A stretch of DNA of 15,244 bases from Lewinellaceae bacterium (GTDB lineage Bacteria > Bacteroidota > Bacteroidia > Chitinophagales > Saprospiraceae), in assembly GCA_020636255.1 (NCBI GenBank), contig JACJYE010000024.1, positions 1 to 15,244 on the forward strand, read 5' to 3'. A program made the translations under genes and the position numbers. Within the stretch, counting starts at the first letter, position 1. Each line of letters starts with the position of its first letter. The notes under the pieces were generated by a model that was given only the letters and a program-made list of their open reading frames with translations, searched no databases and had not been told where the DNA came from. Positions 13,194 through 15,244 of the stretch are shown here, piece by piece.

Positions 13194-15244
13194 ATGATCC
13201 GAAATCACCTGAAAATTGCGCTTCGAGCGCTGCGAAAGAACAAGATCTATACCGCCGTGACCCTCATCGGGCTGACGGTGGGTATCGCTGCGGCCCTGCT
13301 CATTTTTCGGATGGTGCGCTATGAGCTGAGCTTCAACAAGAATTTCGCCAATTACGATCGGATCGTGCGGGTGGTATCGGTAGTGTCGACTGCCGAAGAA
13401 GGGGAATCCTATACCGCGTGTACGCCCATTCCCGCGATGGCCGTTATGAAAGAGCAGGTGAGCCAGTTCGAGGCCATGGCCCGGGTGAAAGAGTTCTGGG
13501 GGACCCTATCGCTACCCAACCCCAACGGGGGCGCGCCCCTGAAAAAGTTCAACACAGAAGACGGTGAAACCGCCTTTTTTGTCGAACCCGAATTCTTCAA
13601 GGTCTTTCAGCTCGACTGGCTGGCCGGCGACCCTGCCACTGCCCTGGCCGAACCCAACAGCATCGTCCTGACGGAGCGCTGGGCCCGCAAGTATTTCGAC
13701 GACCCCCGGCAGGCGATAGGCCAGGAGATGACTATCGACAACCTCATACCTGTCGTGGTCAAAGGGGTGGTAGCCGGCCTGCCCGTCAACTGTGATTTCC
13801 CAATCCCTTTCCTGGGCAGTTATGCAACCGTAAAGGCCTATCCCGATTACCTGTTCTACGACGAAACCGCCTGGGGCAGTTGCAGTTCCAATAACCAGGT
13901 ATATGCCCTGCTGCGCAACCCCGGGCAGATGGACGCTGCACAGCGTGTCCTGGCCGGCGTCGGGGCGGAGGAATACAAAAGCCGCAATGGCCGCAAGAGC
14001 CGCAAGCACATCCTGCAGCCCCTTTCTGAACTGCACTTCGACGAACGTTACGGGCACTCGGGCACCCACCAGGTCAGCAAATCCAGGCTGCGGATATTGA
14101 GCGGCATCGGCATCCTGATCCTGGTCATGGCCTGTTTCAATTTCATCAATCTCGCCACAGCACAGTCGGCCCTGCGGGCCAAAGAGGTAGGCGTACGCAA
14201 AACGCTGGGCGGACAACGCTTACAACTGGCCGGGCAGTTCCTGAGCGAAACGGGCATCATCGTCGTGCTGGCCATACTGCTGGGCGCCAACCTGGCGGCG
14301 CTCTGCTCGCCCCTGTTGAAATACGTCTCCGACGTTCCGGGTGATATGCCGTTCCTGACGAATCCGGCTGTATGGGGTTTCCTGGCCGTACTGGCCGTAT
14401 TGGTCACCCTGCTGGCAGGGCTATACCCCTCGCTGGCTCTGGCCAGTTACAGGCCGATCATAGCGTTGCGCAGCCAATCCGTACAAGGCAAACACGGCAA
14501 CGTCTCGCTCAGGAAGTCCCTCGTTATTCTTCAGTTCGTCATTGCCCAGGCGCTCATTATCGGGGCCATCATCACCCTGATGCAACTGGACTATATCCGT
14601 TCGCGCGACCTGGGTTTCTCTAAAGACCTGGTGTACACTTTCGGCATCGGTATCGACAGCGCTTCCATAGCCCGGCAAACGGCGCTCAAACAGGAGCTGC
14701 TGCAGATCCCTACCGTCAGCACGGTGAGCTTCAGCAGCGACCAGCCCATGTCGGGCAACACCTGGGCTTCCAACTTCCGGTATGGCACCCGCCCGGAAGA
14801 CGAGGCCTACGCCATTACCCTCAAATTCTGCGACGAAGACTATCAGGAAGCTTACGGCCTGAAGCTGCTGGCGGGGAAGTGGTACCCTCCCTCGGATACC
14901 ATCCGCAATGGGGTGGTCAATATGACCTTACTGCGCAAACTGGGGATTGCGGCCCCGGAGGAAGTGGTGGGCCAGTACCTCACTATGGGCAACCGGAAAA
15001 TACAGATCACCGGGGTGGCCGAGGATTTCCACACCCATAGCCTGCACCAGGAACACCTGCCCCTGCTGATGGCCCCCCGCAAGGACTATTACTGGGAAAC
15101 CGGCGTCAAGATACGCCCCGGCAATATCAGCAAGACCCTGGCCGCCGTGCAGCAGGCCTACGACAAGGTGCTGCCCGAGCAGGTGTTCGACGGAGGGTTC
15201 CTCGACGAGCGCATCGCTGCTTTTTACGAAGACGACAGCCGCCT
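13194..15244 (+). CDS. MacB/FtsX-type ABC permease, cut by window edge
   Basis: The first 683 residues of a large inner-membrane permease of the two-module MacB type common in Bacteroidota, usually about 800 residues. No stop codon appears before the edge. It opens with MIRNHLKIALRALRKNKIY and TM1 (about 22-40), followed by a periplasmic MacB-like domain (41-300). A cluster of helices holds the FtsX coupling segment AKEVGVRKTLGGQR (about 328-341) and ends at LASYRPIIALRSQS (about 416-429). The second module begins with a further helix (RKSLVILQFVIAQALIIGA, about 440-458) and a second periplasmic domain. The visible end (ERIAAFYEDDSR) is the point where the last FtsX helices normally begin. 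ATG 13194 lacks a Shine-Dalgarno but matches the family start. It is probably the permease for the upstream adaptor and ATPases despite the 449-bp gap. Confidence 0.9.
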   Translation, partial: MIRNHLKIALRALRKNKIYTAVTLIGLTVGIAAALLIFRMVRYELSFNKNFANYDRIVRVVSVVSTAEEGESYTACTPIPAMAVMKEQVSQFEAMARVKEFWGTLSLPNPNGGAPLKKFNTEDGETAFFVEPEFFKVFQLDWLAGDPATALAEPNSIVLTERWARKYFDDPRQAIGQEMTIDNLIPVVVKGVVAGLPVNCDFPIPFLGSYATVKAYPDYLFYDETAWGSCSSNNQVYALLRNPGQMDAAQRVLAGVGAEEYKSRNGRKSRKHILQPLSELHFDERYGHSGTHQVSKSRLRILSGIGILILVMACFNFINLATAQSALRAKEVGVRKTLGGQRLQLAGQFLSETGIIVVLAILLGANLAALCSPLLKYVSDVPGDMPFLTNPAVWGFLAVLAVLVTLLAGLYPSLALASYRPIIALRSQSVQGKHGNVSLRKSLVILQFVIAQALIIGAIITLMQLDYIRSRDLGFSKDLVYTFGIGIDSASIARQTALKQELLQIPTVSTVSFSSDQPMSGNTWASNFRYGTRPEDEAYAITLKFCDEDYQEAYGLKLLAGKWYPPSDTIRNGVVNMTLLRKLGIAAPEEVVGQYLTMGNRKIQITGVAEDFHTHSLHQEHLPLLMAPRKDYYWETGVKIRPGNISKTLAAVQQAYDKVLPEQVFDGGFLDERIAAFYEDDSR

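Noticed and set aside
1..15244. tRNA, rRNA, insertion sequence or phage genes
   Set aside because: Looked for by eye on both strands; no cloverleaf, rRNA core sequence, transposase motif or integrase was recognised.

Overview
The window looks like chromosomal DNA of a GC-rich member of the Bacteroidota, most likely a Saprospiria-type lineage. The direct evidence is a large secreted repeat protein ending in a type IX secretion (T9SS) type A sorting domain preceded by an SprB-like repeat, a Bacteroidota-style promoter (TTG-N19-TAnnTTT), few Shine-Dalgarno sites, and gaps packed with dispersed palindromic repeats. The lineage below phylum level is inference. All recognised genes are on the + strand.

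Region 1 (about 1-6417) is a compact operon: a TetR-type repressor (360-962), an outer-membrane beta-barrel protein (1033-2292), a LolD/MacB-type ABC ATPase (2303-3007), two FtsX-fold permeases joined by an ATGA overlap (3218-4387, 4384-5658) and a periplasmic LolA-like protein of the 'outer membrane lipoprotein-sorting' family (5680-6417). Together they cover every compartment of the envelope. The simplest reading is a repressor-controlled route that extracts a lipid or lipidated substrate from the inner membrane, carries it through the periplasm and hands it to a dedicated outer-membrane barrel. The substrate is unknown.

Region 2 (6418-10044) holds one stand-alone gene (7005-9800) for a 931-residue secreted protein. 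It has about sixteen 47-residue ELWxYDPATG/DINPG repeats, predicted to be propeller blades, then an SprB-like repeat and the T9SS tag. It is bracketed by two hairpin-forming intergenic repeats that share sequence words. The upstream 587-bp gap carries several more palindromes.

Region 3 (10045 to the right edge) is a second export module: a MacA/HlyD-type periplasmic adaptor, two paralogous MacB-type ATPases in tandem, a 449-bp repeat-filled gap, and a MacB/FtsX permease cut by the window edge. Upstream of the adaptor is a well-spaced sigma-54 (-24/-12) promoter candidate and, roughly 90 bp upstream of its predicted start, a perfect 8-bp dyad where an NtrC-type activator would bind. This suggests the efflux module is induced by a sigma-54 two-component system, whose genes would be expected outside the window.

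The points I would look at first are the sigma-54 promoter with its dyad, the degenerate second ATPase (Arg149 to Leu and D-loop Asp173 to His at positions aligned with its intact neighbour), the closed-ring repeat architecture of the T9SS protein, and the families of short repeats shared between the gaps.
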